From: Paraconexibacter algicola
GTDB taxonomy: Bacteria; Actinomycetota; Thermoleophilia; Solirubrobacterales; Solirubrobacteraceae
Direction: 5' to 3'
Assembly: GCF_003044185.1 (NCBI RefSeq)
Contig: NZ_PYYB01000001.1
Coordinates: forward strand, 2,624,978-2,688,977
Length of the DNA: 64,000 nt
In this document: in pieces, positions 8,665-17,958 of the stretch
Numbering within the stretch: position 1 is the first letter of the stretch
Layout of the letters: each line of letters opens with the position of its first letter
The notes under the pieces: generated by a model
What the model was told of the DNA's origin: nothing
Seen by the model: the letters and a program-made list of their open reading frames with translations, nothing else
Database searches by the model: none
Translations under genes and position numbers: made by a program

Positions 8665-9877
8665 CCGACGCGCCGGCCGTCGCCGGACGGCCGGACGTGC
8701 GCGGCGCGGCCCCGGGGCGACCGGGCGCGCTGCGCGGGCGTGGCGCTCCGCGGCGGCCCGCGGTGAGCAGCGGCCGCTCGACCCGCGTCCACGAGAGATG
8801 GGCGATCGGCAGCACGACGGCGAGGACCGCGAGCGTGGCCGCGGTCGTGCGGCCCTCGGGGAAGAGGCCCGCCCCGCGCAGCGCGAAGATCGCGGGCATG
8901 TGCCACAGGTACACGCCGTAGCTGCGCTCCCCGAGCCACGCCAGCGGCCGCGCCTCGAGCGCCCGCAGGGGGCGCGCGGCCTGCGCGACCGCGACGAGCA
9001 GCAGCGCGAAGCCGGCGGCGGCGATCGCGTCACGCCAGATACGGCCGGCGTCGGTCGCGCCCGCCGTGCCGCTGCCGTGCCACCAGCCGTTGAGCGCCAC
9101 GAGGCCCGCCGCCGCGGTCAGGAGCGCGAGCACCGAGGGACGGCCGAGGCGGCGGCCGTGGCCGAGCGCGGCGGCCGCCATCCCCGCGGCGAAGCACGGC
9201 GCGAGCGCCGGCAGCGCCGAGGCGAGCACGAGATCGGCCGGGCGACCCGCCAGCCAGACGTTCCAGGCCGTCCCGCCGGCGGCGAGCAGCACGGCGGGCA
9301 GCAGCAGCGCGGCGCGCGACGGGCGCCGGCGCGCCGCGAGCACGGCCAGGCCGGCGAGCACCGGCAGCACGAGGTAGAAGGTCGCCTCGACCGTCAGCGT
9401 CCACATCGGCGGGTTCAGCTCCGCGACGGTCTCGGGGTGCAGCGCCTGCGCGAAGACCGCGAACAGGGGCAGCAGCTCGGCCGAGGGGACCCCGACCCCG
9501 CGGACGTGGTCGAGCGCGAGGAGCAGCGGCACGGTCACCACCAGGCACAGCCACGCCCCCGGCACGAGCCGCCGCACGCGGGCGTCGACGTAGCGGCGCA
9601 GATCCGGCAGCGGCCGCCCGTCGAGGACGGCGGCCACCCAGGCGCGGTAGATGAGGAACCCGGACAGGACGAAGAACAGCGGCAGCGCGAGCCGCAGCTC
9701 GTGCAGGACGGCCGCGACGGATCCGTCGTCGTCGGAGCGGGTGTACAGCCAGACGTGCAGGACGAGGATGGCGAGGGCCGCGAGCCCGCGCAGGGCGTCG
9801 AGGCCGGCCAGCCGCCGCGTCCCGCTCGCCGGCGGCTGGGCGCGCAGCGGGGACATCGAACAGGACGTTCCCGTCAT
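8654..9877 (-). CDS. Acyltransferase family 3 membrane protein
   Basis: A 407-aa integral membrane O-acyltransferase (OafA/YrhL type), expected to move acetyl or other acyl groups onto cell-surface glycans or lipids. The first segment has RLAGLDALRGLAAL followed by the H of LVLHVW, and LFFVLSGFLIYRAW is the family motif. About ten membrane helices follow. ATG 9877 and ATG 9856 are both possible starts. No SGNH domain is fused at the C terminus, which ends in a Pro/Arg/Gly-rich tail. The target cannot be told from the context; PrsW-like protease is the upstream neighbour, 15 nt away. Confidence 0.88.
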   Translation of the reverse strand: MTGTSCSMSPLRAQPPASGTRRLAGLDALRGLAALAILVLHVWLYTRSDDDGSVAAVLHELRLALPLFFVLSGFLIYRAWVAAVLDGRPLPDLRRYVDARVRRLVPGAWLCLVVTVPLLLALDHVRGVGVPSAELLPLFAVFAQALHPETVAELNPPMWTLTVEATFYLVLPVLAGLAVLAARRRPSRAALLLPAVLLAAGGTAWNVWLAGRPADLVLASALPALAPCFAAGMAAAALGHGRRLGRPSVLALLTAAAGLVALNGWWHGSGTAGATDAGRIWRDAIAAAGFALLLVAVAQAARPLRALEARPLAWLGERSYGVYLWHMPAIFALRGAGLFPEGRTTAATLAVLAVVLPIAHLSWTRVERPLLTAGRRGAPRPRSAPGRPGAAPRTSGRPATAGASVSR

Positions 9878-9891
9878 GCCCCGCCGAAAAC

Positions 9892-11034
9892 CTAAGGAGT
9901 TCCTGAGAGATCGCCGGGAGCGGCCGGCCCGGCGGTGGCGGCACGCAGCTGCTCCAGCAGCGTCGCCTCGTGCGCCTGCCAGGCATCGTCGGTGAGGCCG
10001 CGCTCGCGGCGGTCGCGCAGGAACGCGAGCTCGGTGGCGATGAGCTGCTGGTCGGCGACGGCGCGGCGCGCGCGCCGCCCGCCCTGCGCCTTCGCGCGCT
10101 TTCGGGCACGCCGTCGGGCGGGCAGCGAGGCGAGCTCGCCGACCGCGCCGGCCGGCAGCCAGCCCGCCTGCACGTACGCGGGCAGGTGCCGCTCGATCGC
10201 CTTGCGCTCCCGGCGCCGGTCGAGCCGCGCGACCAGCAGGATCCCGAAGAAGATCGGCACCATGAACAGCAGGTAGACGCCGAAGAACGCGCCGGTCGAC
10301 GCCGACGTGTTCCACAGCGAGTGCAGGCCGATCGCCACGAGCAGCCCGAGGACCGGCGCGACGCGGCGCACGAACCCGCTGCGCGAGCGGGCCGCGAGGC
10401 CGAAGCCGATGCCGGTCGCCGCAGTGAAGACCGGGTGGGCGAACGGGCTCATCACGCCGCGCACGACGAACGTCGCGAGCGCGCCGACGAGGCCCTCCTC
10501 GACCGCGCCGCGCCCGTAGTAGAGGACGTTCTCGGTCGCCGCGAAGCCGAGGCCGACCATCGCGGCGTAGACGATGCCGTCCAGGACGCCGTCGAGCTCG
10601 GTGCGCCGGCGCCGCACGATGACCCAGATCGCGGCGGCCTTCGCCGTCTCCTCGACGACCGGCGCGGAGATCGACCCGCCGTAGATCTCGCCCGCCTCGG
10701 CGCCGAGGCTGCTGCCGACGACCGCCTGCCCGATCGTGTTGAGCACGAGCGCGACGAAGCACGCCACGGTCGCGCCCCACGCGAACGTGAAGACGAGCAT
10801 CCGCCGCGGCTCCGGCTCGTAGCGGTCGAGCCACAGGACCCCGGCCGCCAGCAGCGGCACCGGCGCGATCGCGAGCATGACGGCGAGCACGAAGATCACC
10901 GGGGTCGTCTCCAGGCCCGCCGCCGCGAGCACGAGCGCCCCGCTCAGCGTCATGCCCAGGATGCCCGCGGTCCCGACCAGCCGCCGGGAGACGTCGCGCG
11001 TGACCCGGGGGTCGGGAAGCGGGGGTGTGGCCAT
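9892..11034 (-). CDS. PrsW-like intramembrane metalloprotease
   Basis: A 380-aa multi-pass protein of the PrsW/CPBP-related group. In Bacillus, PrsW cleaves an anti-sigma factor; other members have unknown targets. Family motifs are visible: APVVEETAKAAAIW (the E-E-x2-K motif), FAATENVLYY (E-N-x2-Y) and conserved His residues in SPFAHPVF and GLHSLWN. The ATG at 11034 begins MATPPLPDP; codons upstream overlap the divergent lipase gene and look non-coding. The C-terminal 110 residues are soluble and basic and end in a SHOCT-like helix (residues about 340-370). No anti-sigma gene is adjacent. Confidence 0.85.
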   Translation of the reverse strand: MATPPLPDPRVTRDVSRRLVGTAGILGMTLSGALVLAAAGLETTPVIFVLAVMLAIAPVPLLAAGVLWLDRYEPEPRRMLVFTFAWGATVACFVALVLNTIGQAVVGSSLGAEAGEIYGGSISAPVVEETAKAAAIWVIVRRRRTELDGVLDGIVYAAMVGLGFAATENVLYYGRGAVEEGLVGALATFVVRGVMSPFAHPVFTAATGIGFGLAARSRSGFVRRVAPVLGLLVAIGLHSLWNTSASTGAFFGVYLLFMVPIFFGILLVARLDRRRERKAIERHLPAYVQAGWLPAGAVGELASLPARRRARKRAKAQGGRRARRAVADQQLIATELAFLRDRRERGLTDDAWQAHEATLLEQLRAATAGPAAPGDLSGTP

Positions 11035-11059
11035 GGCGCAGCAGGGTACGCTTGCGGGC

Positions 11060-12283
11060 ATGAGGACGCCGGGGAGAGCTCTCGCGGTCGCCGCGCTGGG
11101 CGCGGCTGCACTCGCGTCGGCCCTCGTCGTCCCGGCCGTCGCGCCCGCGCAGATCCAGGCCGTGCCGGTGCTCGGCGTCGCCCCGCCCGGCACGAACGAC
11201 TTCGGCTGCCGCCCGCGCGAGGACCGGCCCCCGATCGTGCTCGTGCACGGCACCTTCCTCGACATGACGACGAGCTGGCAGGCGCTCGCCCCGCTGCTGC
11301 GCCGCGACGGCTTCTGCGTCTTCGCGCTCGACTACGGCCGCCGCGGCACCGACCCGGTCGACCGCTCCGCCGACGAGCTCGCCGCCTTCACGCGGCGTGT
11401 GCTCGACGCCACCGGCGCGCCGAAGGTGAGCTTCGTCGGGCACAGCCAGGGCGGGCTGCTGGCCCGCTGGACGGTCCGCAGCCGCGGCCTGCTCGATCGC
11501 ACCGAGGAGATCGTCGGGCTCGCGCCCTCCCACCACGGCACCACGCAGGTGCTCGCCGGGCCGCTGTCGCGCGTCGGCTGCCTGGCGTGCGCCGACCAGG
11601 CCGTCGGCTCCCCGTTCCTGGCCCGCGCCAACGCCGCCCCGGAGGCCCCGGCGGAGATCGACCACACGGTCATCTCGACCCGCAACGACGTCGTCGTCAC
11701 GCCGCCGTCCTCGCAGGCGCTCGACGGCCCGACCGCCACCGCGGTGATGCTCCAGGACCGCTGCCCGGGCGACCTCGCCGAGCACGTCTCGATCCTCTAC
11801 GACCCGGTCGCCCTGGGCTGGGTGCGCCACGCGCTGCTGCGCGACGGGCCCGCCGACCCGGCCGCGTTCGTCGACTGCACCGGCGCGACCCCGCCCCGCT
11901 CGCCCGGTGTCGCGTTCCCGGACGCGTCCGAGGACCCCGTGCCGAGCCCGGCGCCCGAGCCCCGCGCGGTCCGGCTGAGCGTCCTGTCGGACGTGCTGCG
12001 CCTGTCGCGCGCCTCGACCGTCGGGCTGCTCGTGCGCTGCGACGGCCCGGAGGGCGCGCGGTGCGTGAGCCTCGTGCGGCTGCGCCGTGGCTCGCGTGTC
12101 CTCGGCACGGTGCGCATCAGCGTGCCGGTCGGCGGTGACCGCCTCGTGCGGCTGCGCGTGACGAAGGAGGGTCGCGCCCTGCTGCGGTCCGCCGACGGGG
12201 CGGTGCGCGTGACCGTCCGCGCGACGACCGCCGACGGGGATCCGCGGGTCGCCACGCACGCGGCGACGCTGCAGCGCAGCTGA
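11060..12283 (+). CDS. Secreted alpha/beta-hydrolase lipase
   Basis: A 407-aa extracellular esterase/lipase. The signal peptide covers about residues 1-31 (Ala-rich core ending PAVAPAQ). The alpha/beta-hydrolase core has the oxyanion segment IVLVHGTF, the nucleophile elbow GHSQGG and a late His in LAEHVSILYDP. A C-terminal domain of about 120 residues (from about 285) is Arg/Val-rich and beta-predicted and may help attachment. TACGCT at 11047-11052 lies 7 nt before the ATG with no ribosome-binding site, suggesting a leaderless message. The gene is divergent from the PrsW-like gene with 25 nt between starts. Confidence 0.88.
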   Translation: MRTPGRALAVAALGAAALASALVVPAVAPAQIQAVPVLGVAPPGTNDFGCRPREDRPPIVLVHGTFLDMTTSWQALAPLLRRDGFCVFALDYGRRGTDPVDRSADELAAFTRRVLDATGAPKVSFVGHSQGGLLARWTVRSRGLLDRTEEIVGLAPSHHGTTQVLAGPLSRVGCLACADQAVGSPFLARANAAPEAPAEIDHTVISTRNDVVVTPPSSQALDGPTATAVMLQDRCPGDLAEHVSILYDPVALGWVRHALLRDGPADPAAFVDCTGATPPRSPGVAFPDASEDPVPSPAPEPRAVRLSVLSDVLRLSRASTVGLLVRCDGPEGARCVSLVRLRRGSRVLGTVRISVPVGGDRLVRLRVTKEGRALLRSADGAVRVTVRATTADGDPRVATHAATLQRS

Positions 12284-12325
12284 ACCCCGTCGGCCCGGGG
12301 ACACGCAAGCGAGGCGGACGACGCG

Positions 12326-12348
12326 GATCCTGACACCGTGTCAGGATC
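12326..12348. promoter_or_regulatory. Perfect 23-nt palindrome overlapping the ribosome-binding region
   Basis: The arms GATCCTGACAC (12326-12336) and GTGTCAGGATC (12338-12348) are exact complements around a single C. The right arm contains AGGA, the only Shine-Dalgarno-like sequence, and ends 5 nt before the ATG at 12354. As DNA it looks like a dimeric-repressor operator with core TGACAC-C-GTGTCA. As RNA it would sequester the ribosome-binding site. Confidence 0.7.
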
Positions 12349-12353
12349 GGGCG

Positions 12354-13592
12354 ATGGCCGACCGACACGTGGACTTCCTGCTCATCGGGGGTGGCGTCGC
12401 CTCCGCGACCGCCGCGAAGACGCTGCGCGAGGAGGGGGCCACCGGGTCGATCACGATCGTCAGCCGCGAGATCGACCCGCCCTACCACCGGCCCCCGGCG
12501 ACCAAGGGCTACCTGCAGGGCGCGGAGAGCAAGGACGACGCGCTCGTCCATCCCACCGACTGGTACGCCGAGAACGACGTCGAGCTGCTCAGCCGCGTCA
12601 GCGTCATGGGGCTCGACACCGACGCCCACACCGCCACGCTCTCGAACAAGCAGACGCTCTCCTACGGCAAGGCGCTGATCGCGACCGGCGCCATGGTCCG
12701 CCGGCTGGGCGGCGTGGACGGCGCGCAGCTCGACGGCATCCACTACGTCCGCGCGCTCGGCAACAGCGACGCGATCCGCCGCGACGTCGAGGACGTCGAC
12801 CGCGTCGTCTGCATCGGTGGCAGCTACATCGGCTGCGAGGTCGCGGCGTCGCTGACGACGCTCGGCAAGCGCGTCGCGATCGTCCTGCAGGAGGCCGAGC
12901 CGCTGTCCGGCGGCTTCGGGCTGCGCGCGGGCGTCTTCTTCCGCGACGTGCTCGAGCGCCACGGCGTCGAGATCTTCGGCAGCGACGAGATCGAGGCGTT
13001 CCTCGGCGACGGGGACGCCGACGACGCGCGCGTGCGCGCGGTCACGACGCGCAACGGCCGCGAGCTGGCGGCGGGCGCGGTCGTCTGCGGCGTCGGCGCC
13101 ACCCCGGACGTCATGCTCGCCCGCAAGGCGGGCCTGGCCCTGGGCGAGGCGGGCGGCGTGCTCTGCGACGCGCGGCTGAAGACCTCCGCCGACGACGTCT
13201 ACGCCGCCGGCGACATGTGCGAGTACGACAGCGTCGTGCACGGTCACGCGCTGCGGATCGAGCACGAGGACGTCGCGATGACCCAGGGGGCGACCGCGGC
13301 CCGGAACATGCTCGGGCAGGACGTCCCGTACGACACGGTCCCGTACTTCTTCAGCGACCTCGCGGACTGGACCTCGCTCGAGTACGTCGGCCCGGCTCGC
13401 TCGTGGAACGAGGAGCTCGTCGTCGGCTCGATCCCCGACGGGCGGTTCACGATCTACTACGTCGACAGCGGCGTCGTGCGGGGCGCGCTGACGGTCGGCG
13501 GCCACGACGACCTGGAGCGCGCGCGCCAGCTCATCCGCAGCGGCGAGCGCGTGAGCGCCGGGGACCTCGGGGCCGAGAGCTATCCGGCCTGA
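12354..13592 (+). CDS. FAD-dependent NAD(P)H oxidoreductase (ferredoxin/rubredoxin reductase type)
   Basis: A 412-aa two-dinucleotide-binding-domain flavoprotein of the BphA4/AIF-like group, which passes electrons from NAD(P)H to a ferredoxin or similar carrier. The FAD site is LLIGGGVASATAAKTL (residues 8-23). The second Rossmann motif VVCIGGSYIGCEVA is at about 149-162, and the FAD-closing motif DDVYAAGDMCEY is near residue 285. The reductase C-terminal domain is present. No ferredoxin or P450 gene is nearby. Expression is probably controlled through the 23-nt palindrome just before the start. Confidence 0.92.
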   Translation: MADRHVDFLLIGGGVASATAAKTLREEGATGSITIVSREIDPPYHRPPATKGYLQGAESKDDALVHPTDWYAENDVELLSRVSVMGLDTDAHTATLSNKQTLSYGKALIATGAMVRRLGGVDGAQLDGIHYVRALGNSDAIRRDVEDVDRVVCIGGSYIGCEVAASLTTLGKRVAIVLQEAEPLSGGFGLRAGVFFRDVLERHGVEIFGSDEIEAFLGDGDADDARVRAVTTRNGRELAAGAVVCGVGATPDVMLARKAGLALGEAGGVLCDARLKTSADDVYAAGDMCEYDSVVHGHALRIEHEDVAMTQGATAARNMLGQDVPYDTVPYFFSDLADWTSLEYVGPARSWNEELVVGSIPDGRFTIYYVDSGVVRGALTVGGHDDLERARQLIRSGERVSAGDLGAESYPA

Positions 13593-13614
13593 TTCTGGAT
13601 AGGATCCGCAGACG

Positions 13615-13776
13615 ATGATCGCCATGGATGCCTTCTCCGCGACCTTCGGGCTCGTGATCGTGTTCTTCGTCGCCTTCCCGGCGCTCGCCCACGTGCTGAT
13701 CGGCTTCGCCGTCGCGCAGGCGCTCGGCGAGAAGGAGCAGAACGACCGCTACGCCGCGGGCCTCGACGACGAGTAG
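13615..13776 (+). CDS. Small membrane protein, 53 aa
   Basis: An ATG-initiated frame 22 nt after the oxidoreductase stop on the same strand. It encodes one long hydrophobic helix (about residues 8-33, GLVIVFFVAFPALAHVL) and a short acidic, charged C-terminal tail ending in DDE. Codon third positions are GC-rich like the neighbours. Function unknown. Its position suggests a possible accessory membrane peptide of the oxidoreductase unit, but nothing in the sequence proves this. Confidence 0.55.
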   Translation: MIAMDAFSATFGLVIVFFVAFPALAHVLIGFAVAQALGEKEQNDRYAAGLDDE

Positions 13777-13783
13777 CCCGCCC

Positions 13784-13838
13784 GGACCGCCGCGCCCCGT
13801 GCGCGGCCGGTCCCTCGGCTCCCCGTCGAGCGGGAGCC
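13784..13838. terminator. Two tandem hairpins between convergent genes
   Basis: The first hairpin (13784-13813) pairs GGACCGCCGCGC with GCGCGGCCGGTCC (one bulged C, 5-nt loop). The second (13817-13838) pairs GGCTCCC with GGGAGCC. They fill the gap between two convergent genes, so termination on both strands is likely. Confidence 0.65.
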
Positions 13839-13845
13839 CGTCGTC

Positions 13846-14136
13846 TCAGCCCAGGTCGGCGGCGAGTCCGACCGTGATGGCGACGAGCGCGACCGCTCCG
13901 AGCCCGCGGCGGAACAGGTTCACGCCGTAGCGCAGCTCGTCGTAGGCCCAGCACGCGAGCGCCACCCGGCCGAGCGCGTCGAACGCCGTGCGCGTGTCGC
14001 CGTCGCTGAGCTGCCGCCCGAGCCACGCGGCGAGGTACACGAGCAGCGGCGCGTTCGGGAACTGCGCCACGGGGTAGGAGCGCGGCCAGCCGTGCTGTCC
14101 CCGGTCCCACAGCTGCCGCAGTCGCGCGCGATCCAT
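13846..14136 (-). CDS. Hypothetical membrane protein, 96 aa
   Basis: The ATG at 14136 gives MDRARLRQLWDRG. The first 45 residues contain an aromatic, Pro-rich region (GWPRSYPVAQFPNAP) followed by hydrophobic segments, one at about residues 28-40 and one at the C terminus (GAVALVAITVGLAADL). Not recognised. The frame extends far upstream, but that part overlaps the divergent peptidase gene antisense and is rejected. The starts of the two divergent genes are 19 nt apart. Confidence 0.6.
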   Translation of the reverse strand: MDRARLRQLWDRGQHGWPRSYPVAQFPNAPLLVYLAAWLGRQLSDGDTRTAFDALGRVALACWAYDELRYGVNLFRRGLGAVALVAITVGLAADLG

Positions 14137-14155
14137 GCCCCGTAGCGTCCCACGC

Positions 14156-15253
14156 GTGACCGACGAGCAGCTCCGCGCCGCCACCCTCATCCGCCTGCAC
14201 GAGCTGGCGGTCGTCCCGGCGCCGCTGGAGCAGGAGGCGGCGCGCGCCGCGATCGTGCAGGGCTGGTGGCGGGCCGACGGGCTCGGCGACGTGCACGTCG
14301 ACGCGGTCGGCAACGTCCTCGCGCGGCTGCGGCGCGGCACGACCGGCCGCCGGGTCCTCGTCGCCGCCCACCTCGACACCGTCTTCCCCGCCGACGTCGA
14401 CCACGCGCTGCGCACCGGGACCGACGGCCGCCTGCACGGGCCGGGAGTGGGGGACAACACGGTCGCGGTCGCCGCGCTGGCCGAGCTGCGCCACCTCGTC
14501 CCCGGCGAGGGCGACGGGCACGACGTCTGGCTCGTGGCGACCGTCGGCGAGGAGGGCCTGGGCAACCTCCGCGGCGCCAAGCACCTGGTGGCGACCCACG
14601 ACGACCTCGCCGCGTTCGTCGCGGTCGAGGGCGCGATGCTCGGCCGGATCAGCCTCGCCGGCAACGGCTCCGTGCGCGCCCGCGTCGACGTGCACGGCCC
14701 GGGCGGGCACTCCTGGAGCGACCGGGACCGCGACTCCGCCGTGCACGCGGCGGCGCGCGCCATCGCGCTGCTCGCCGCGGAGCGCCCGGGGCGCGAGGAG
14801 AGCTGGTCCTGGCACGTCGCCTCCGTCACCGGCGGCGGCGACATCAACGTGCTCGCCGCGCACGCGTCGTTCACGCTCGAGATCCGGGCGCCCGGCACGT
14901 TCGTGCTCGCCGCGCTCGAGACCCGGGCCCGGGAGCTCGTCGCCGCCGGCGCCGCCGGGCTCGCGTGGGAGTGGACCGAGCTGGGCCGCCGCCCCGGCGG
15001 GGCGATCGCCCCCGACCACCCGCTCGCCCGCGCGGCGACGACCGCCCACGACGCGCACGGCTGCGCGTGGATCCTGGAGGACGCGGGAACCGACGCCAAC
15101 GCGGCGCTCGGGGCCGGGCTGGCGGCCCTCACCGTCGGGCTCGCGGACGGCGAGGGCCTGCACACGCTCGCGGAGTGGCTGGACCCGGCGCGGATCCCGC
15201 TCGGCCTGCGGGTCCTCGCCGACCTCGTCGTCGCGGCGGCCGCCGCGGACTAG
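14156..15253 (+). CDS. M20-family metallopeptidase
   Basis: A 365-aa cytoplasmic zinc-dependent peptidase or amidohydrolase. Metal-site motifs are present: AAHLDTVFP (H and D), [12 protein letters not shown] (bridging Asp) and [11 protein letters not shown] (Glu-Glu catalytic pair). A dimerisation domain is inserted around residues 165-270, including [12 protein letters not shown] 14156 is chosen because TAGCGT (14143-14148) sits 7 nt upstream; an in-frame ATG at 14135 would overlap that -10. The substrate is unknown. The stop shares a CTAG tetramer with the convergent BipA gene. Confidence 0.87.
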   Translation: MTDEQLRAATLIRLHELAVVPAPLEQEAARAAIVQGWWRADGLGDVHVDAVGNVLARLRRGTTGRRVLVAAHLDTVFPADVDHALRTGTDGRLHGPGVGDNTVAVAALAELRHLVPGEGDGHDVWLVATVGEEGLGNLRGAKHLVATHDDLAAFVAVEGAMLGRISLAGNGSVRARVDVHGPGGHSWSDRDRDSAVHAAARAIALLAAERPGREESWSWHVASVTGGGDINVLAAHASFTLEIRAPGTFVLAALETRARELVAAGAAGLAWEWTELGRRPGGAIAPDHPLARAATTAHDAHGCAWILEDAGTDANAALGAGLAALTVGLADGEGLHTLAEWLDPARIPLGLRVLADLVVAAAAAD

Positions 15254-17133
15254 GACTTCTCGGCGTTGCGCGCCTGGCGCGCGGCGCGGACGCGGTCGGT
15301 CTGCGCGAGGTTCACCTTGCGCAGCCGCACGTGGTCGGGGGTCACCTCGACGCACTCGTCCTCGCGCAGGAACTCCATCGCCCCGTCGAGCGACAGTGGC
15401 TTGGCGGGCGTCAGCCGGACGAGCTCCTCCGCGGTGGAGGAGCGGATGTTGTTCAGCTGCTTCTCGCGCACCGCGTTGACGTCGAGGTCCTCCGAGCGGG
15501 AGTTCTCGCCGACGACCATGCCCTCGTAGACCTCGTCGCCGGGCGACACGAACAGGATCCCGCGCTCCTGCAGGTTGAAGCAGGAGAACGACGTGACCGT
15601 GCCGCGCCGGTCGGCGACCAGCGAGCCCGACGGCCGCGTGCGGATCTCGCCCTGCCACGGCTCGTAGCGCTCGAAGACGTGGTGCATGAGCCCGGTGCCG
15701 CGCGTCTCGGTGAGGAACTCGGTGCGGAAGCCGATCAGGCCGCGGGCGGGGACGAGGTAGTCCATGCGGACCCAGCCCGTGCCGTGGTTGATCATCTGCT
15801 CGAGGCGGCCCTTGCGCAGCGCGAGCAGCTGCGTGACGACGCCGACGTAGTCCTCGGGCACGTCGATCGTCATCCGCTCGATCGGCTCGTGGACCTTGCC
15901 GTCGATCTCGCGCGTGACGACCTGCGGCTTGCCGACCGTCAGCTCGTAGCTCTCGCGGCGCATCATCTCGACGAGCACCGCGAGCTGCAGCTCGCCGCGG
16001 CCCTGGACCTCCCAGGTGTCGGGGCGCTCGGTCTCGTTGACGCGCAGCGACACGTTGCCGATCAGCTCGCGGTCGAGGCGGTCCTTGACCTGGCGGGCGG
16101 TGAGGAACTTGCCCGACTGGCCGGCCAGCGGCGAGGTGTTGATCCCGATCGTGACGCTCAGGGACGGCTCGTCGACGCTGATGACCGGCAGCGGCCGGGC
16201 GTCGGCGGCGTCGGCGAGCGTCTCGCCGATCGTGACGTCCGGCAGGCCGGCGATCGCGACGATCTCGCCCGGGCCCGCCTCGGCGGCGTCGACCCGCTCG
16301 AGCCCGTCGGTGACGTACAGCTCGGTGACCTTGGCGCGGGAGACGATCCGGTTGCCCTCGGCGTCCGTCTCGGCGCGGCACCAGGCGATGTCCTGGCCCT
16401 TGCGGACGGTGCCCTCCTTGACGCGGCAGATCGCGAGGCGACCGACGTACGGGGAGGCGGCGAGGTTCGTGACGAGGGCCTGGAACGGGTGACCCTCCTC
16501 GTAGGTCGGTGCGGGGATCGTCTCGACCAGCAGGTCCATCAGCGGACGGAGGTCGGTGCCCGGGACCGCCTGGTCCCCGTCGAGCTCCAGCGACGCCCAG
16601 CCCTGCTTGGCGTTCGTGTAGACGATCGGGAACTCGATCTGGTCCTCGTCGGCGTCGAGGTCGAGGAACAGGTCGTAGACCTCGTCCACGACCTCCTTGA
16701 TGCGCGCGTCGTCGCGGTCGACCTTGTTGATCACGAGGATCACCGGTAGGCGACCGGCGAGCGCCTTGCGCAGCACGAAGCGCGTCTGCGGCAGCGGCCC
16801 CTCGGAGGCGTCGACGAGCAGCAGCACGCCGTCGACCATCGTCAGGCCGCGCTCGACCTCGCCGCCGAAGTCCGCATGGCCCGGGGTGTCGATGATGTTG
16901 AGCTTCACGTCCCCGTACTGGACCGAGGTGTTCTTCGCGAGGATCGTGATGCCCTTCTCGCGCTCGAGGTCCATCGAGTCCATGACCCGGTCGGCAACCT
17001 CCTGGTTCTCCCGGAAGGTGCCCGCCTGGTGCAGCATGGCGTCGACCAGCGTGGTCTTCCCGTGGTCGACGTGGGCGACGATCGCGACGTTGCGCAGATC
17101 GGAGCGGATGGCGGTGGCGGCGGCTGTGGTCAT
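15250..17133 (-). CDS. typA: Ribosome-associated GTPase BipA/TypA
   Basis: A 627-aa translational GTPase of the EF-G/LepA superfamily, needed for ribosome assembly and growth at low temperature. The G domain has [11 protein letters not shown] (G1), the effector T in [21 protein letters not shown] (G3) and NKVDRDDAR (G4). Domain II, domains III and V and the BipA-specific C-terminal domain follow, including [17 protein letters not shown] and [14 protein letters not shown]. Length matches the family. The start [20 protein letters not shown] is well placed. It is convergent with the M20 gene; the two stop codons overlap in one CTAG. Confidence 0.97.
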   Translation of the reverse strand: MTTAAATAIRSDLRNVAIVAHVDHGKTTLVDAMLHQAGTFRENQEVADRVMDSMDLEREKGITILAKNTSVQYGDVKLNIIDTPGHADFGGEVERGLTMVDGVLLLVDASEGPLPQTRFVLRKALAGRLPVILVINKVDRDDARIKEVVDEVYDLFLDLDADEDQIEFPIVYTNAKQGWASLELDGDQAVPGTDLRPLMDLLVETIPAPTYEEGHPFQALVTNLAASPYVGRLAICRVKEGTVRKGQDIAWCRAETDAEGNRIVSRAKVTELYVTDGLERVDAAEAGPGEIVAIAGLPDVTIGETLADAADARPLPVISVDEPSLSVTIGINTSPLAGQSGKFLTARQVKDRLDRELIGNVSLRVNETERPDTWEVQGRGELQLAVLVEMMRRESYELTVGKPQVVTREIDGKVHEPIERMTIDVPEDYVGVVTQLLALRKGRLEQMINHGTGWVRMDYLVPARGLIGFRTEFLTETRGTGLMHHVFERYEPWQGEIRTRPSGSLVADRRGTVTSFSCFNLQERGILFVSPGDEVYEGMVVGENSRSEDLDVNAVREKQLNNIRSSTAEELVRLTPAKPLSLDGAMEFLREDECVEVTPDHVRLRKVNLAQTDRVRAARQARNAEKS

Positions 17134-17205
17134 GCGGCAACGGAGGGTACGGGGTTCGGGGATCGCACCACCCGCCCCGCCCCGGGCGCGTCTAGGCTGG
17201 CCCGC

Positions 17206-17841
17206 ATGATCCTCGACCGCCTGTTCGCCGCCGGCTACGACGTCATCTTCCAGCGCGCCGAGCGCGGCGGGCTCACCGCGATGCGCGCCGAGGCGATCGG
17301 CGACCTCTCCGGCACGGTCGTCGAGCTCGGCGCGGGAACCGGGCTGAACCTCGCGCACTACCCCGCCGCGGTCGACCGGCTGATCGCCACCGAGCCCGAC
17401 CCGCACATGGTCAAGCGCCTGCGCGCGAAGGTCGCGGCGGGCGAGGGTGGCGGCCCCGAGCGGGTGACCGTGGCGCAGGCGGGCGGCGAGCGCCTGCCGC
17501 TGCAGGACGGCGAGGCGGACGCGATCGTCTGCACGCTCGTGCTCTGCACCGCCCCCGACGTGCCCGGCGTGCTCGCCGAGGCGGTCCGGGTCCTGAAGCC
17601 GGGCGGCCGCTTTCGCTTCGTCGAGCACGTCCGCGCCGACGGGCACCGCCACGCCGCCTGGCAGGACCGGCTCAACCGGCCCTGGGGGGCCCTCGCCGGT
17701 GGGTGCAACGCCAACCGGGACACGCTCGCGGCGCTGCGCGCGGCCCCGGGCCTCGAGGTGCGCGGGGTGCGCGACGACAGCTTCCCGGGCGTTCCGGCGC
17801 TCGTGCGGCCGCTGATCCGCGGCGAGGCCGTGCGCGTCTGA
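17206..17841 (+). CDS. Class I SAM-dependent methyltransferase
   Basis: A 211-aa Rossmann-fold methyltransferase. Motif I is [12 protein letters not shown] (about residues 38-49), motif II ends in the acidic IATEPDP, and [14 protein letters not shown] is the post-motif seen in UbiE/Methyltransf_11 proteins. The tail [21 protein letters not shown] resembles small thiol- or phospholipid-methylating members (METTL7-like), which is suggestive only. TAGGCT at 17193-17198 lies 7 nt before the ATG and there is no ribosome-binding site. Monocistronic, divergent from typA. Confidence 0.88.
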   Translation: MILDRLFAAGYDVIFQRAERGGLTAMRAEAIGDLSGTVVELGAGTGLNLAHYPAAVDRLIATEPDPHMVKRLRAKVAAGEGGGPERVTVAQAGGERLPLQDGEADAIVCTLVLCTAPDVPGVLAEAVRVLKPGGRFRFVEHVRADGHRHAAWQDRLNRPWGALAGGCNANRDTLAALRAAPGLEVRGVRDDSFPGVPALVRPLIRGEAVRV

Positions 17842-17958
17842 TCTGCCGGAAGCGGGGGTGTCGGTGTCGCGCGCTGCTAGCGTCGTGTGTGCACGCGCAC
17901 GTCCGGTGTGCGTGCAGGTCACACAACGACCGGGCCCGGGGGCGGGATGGTGGGGGGC

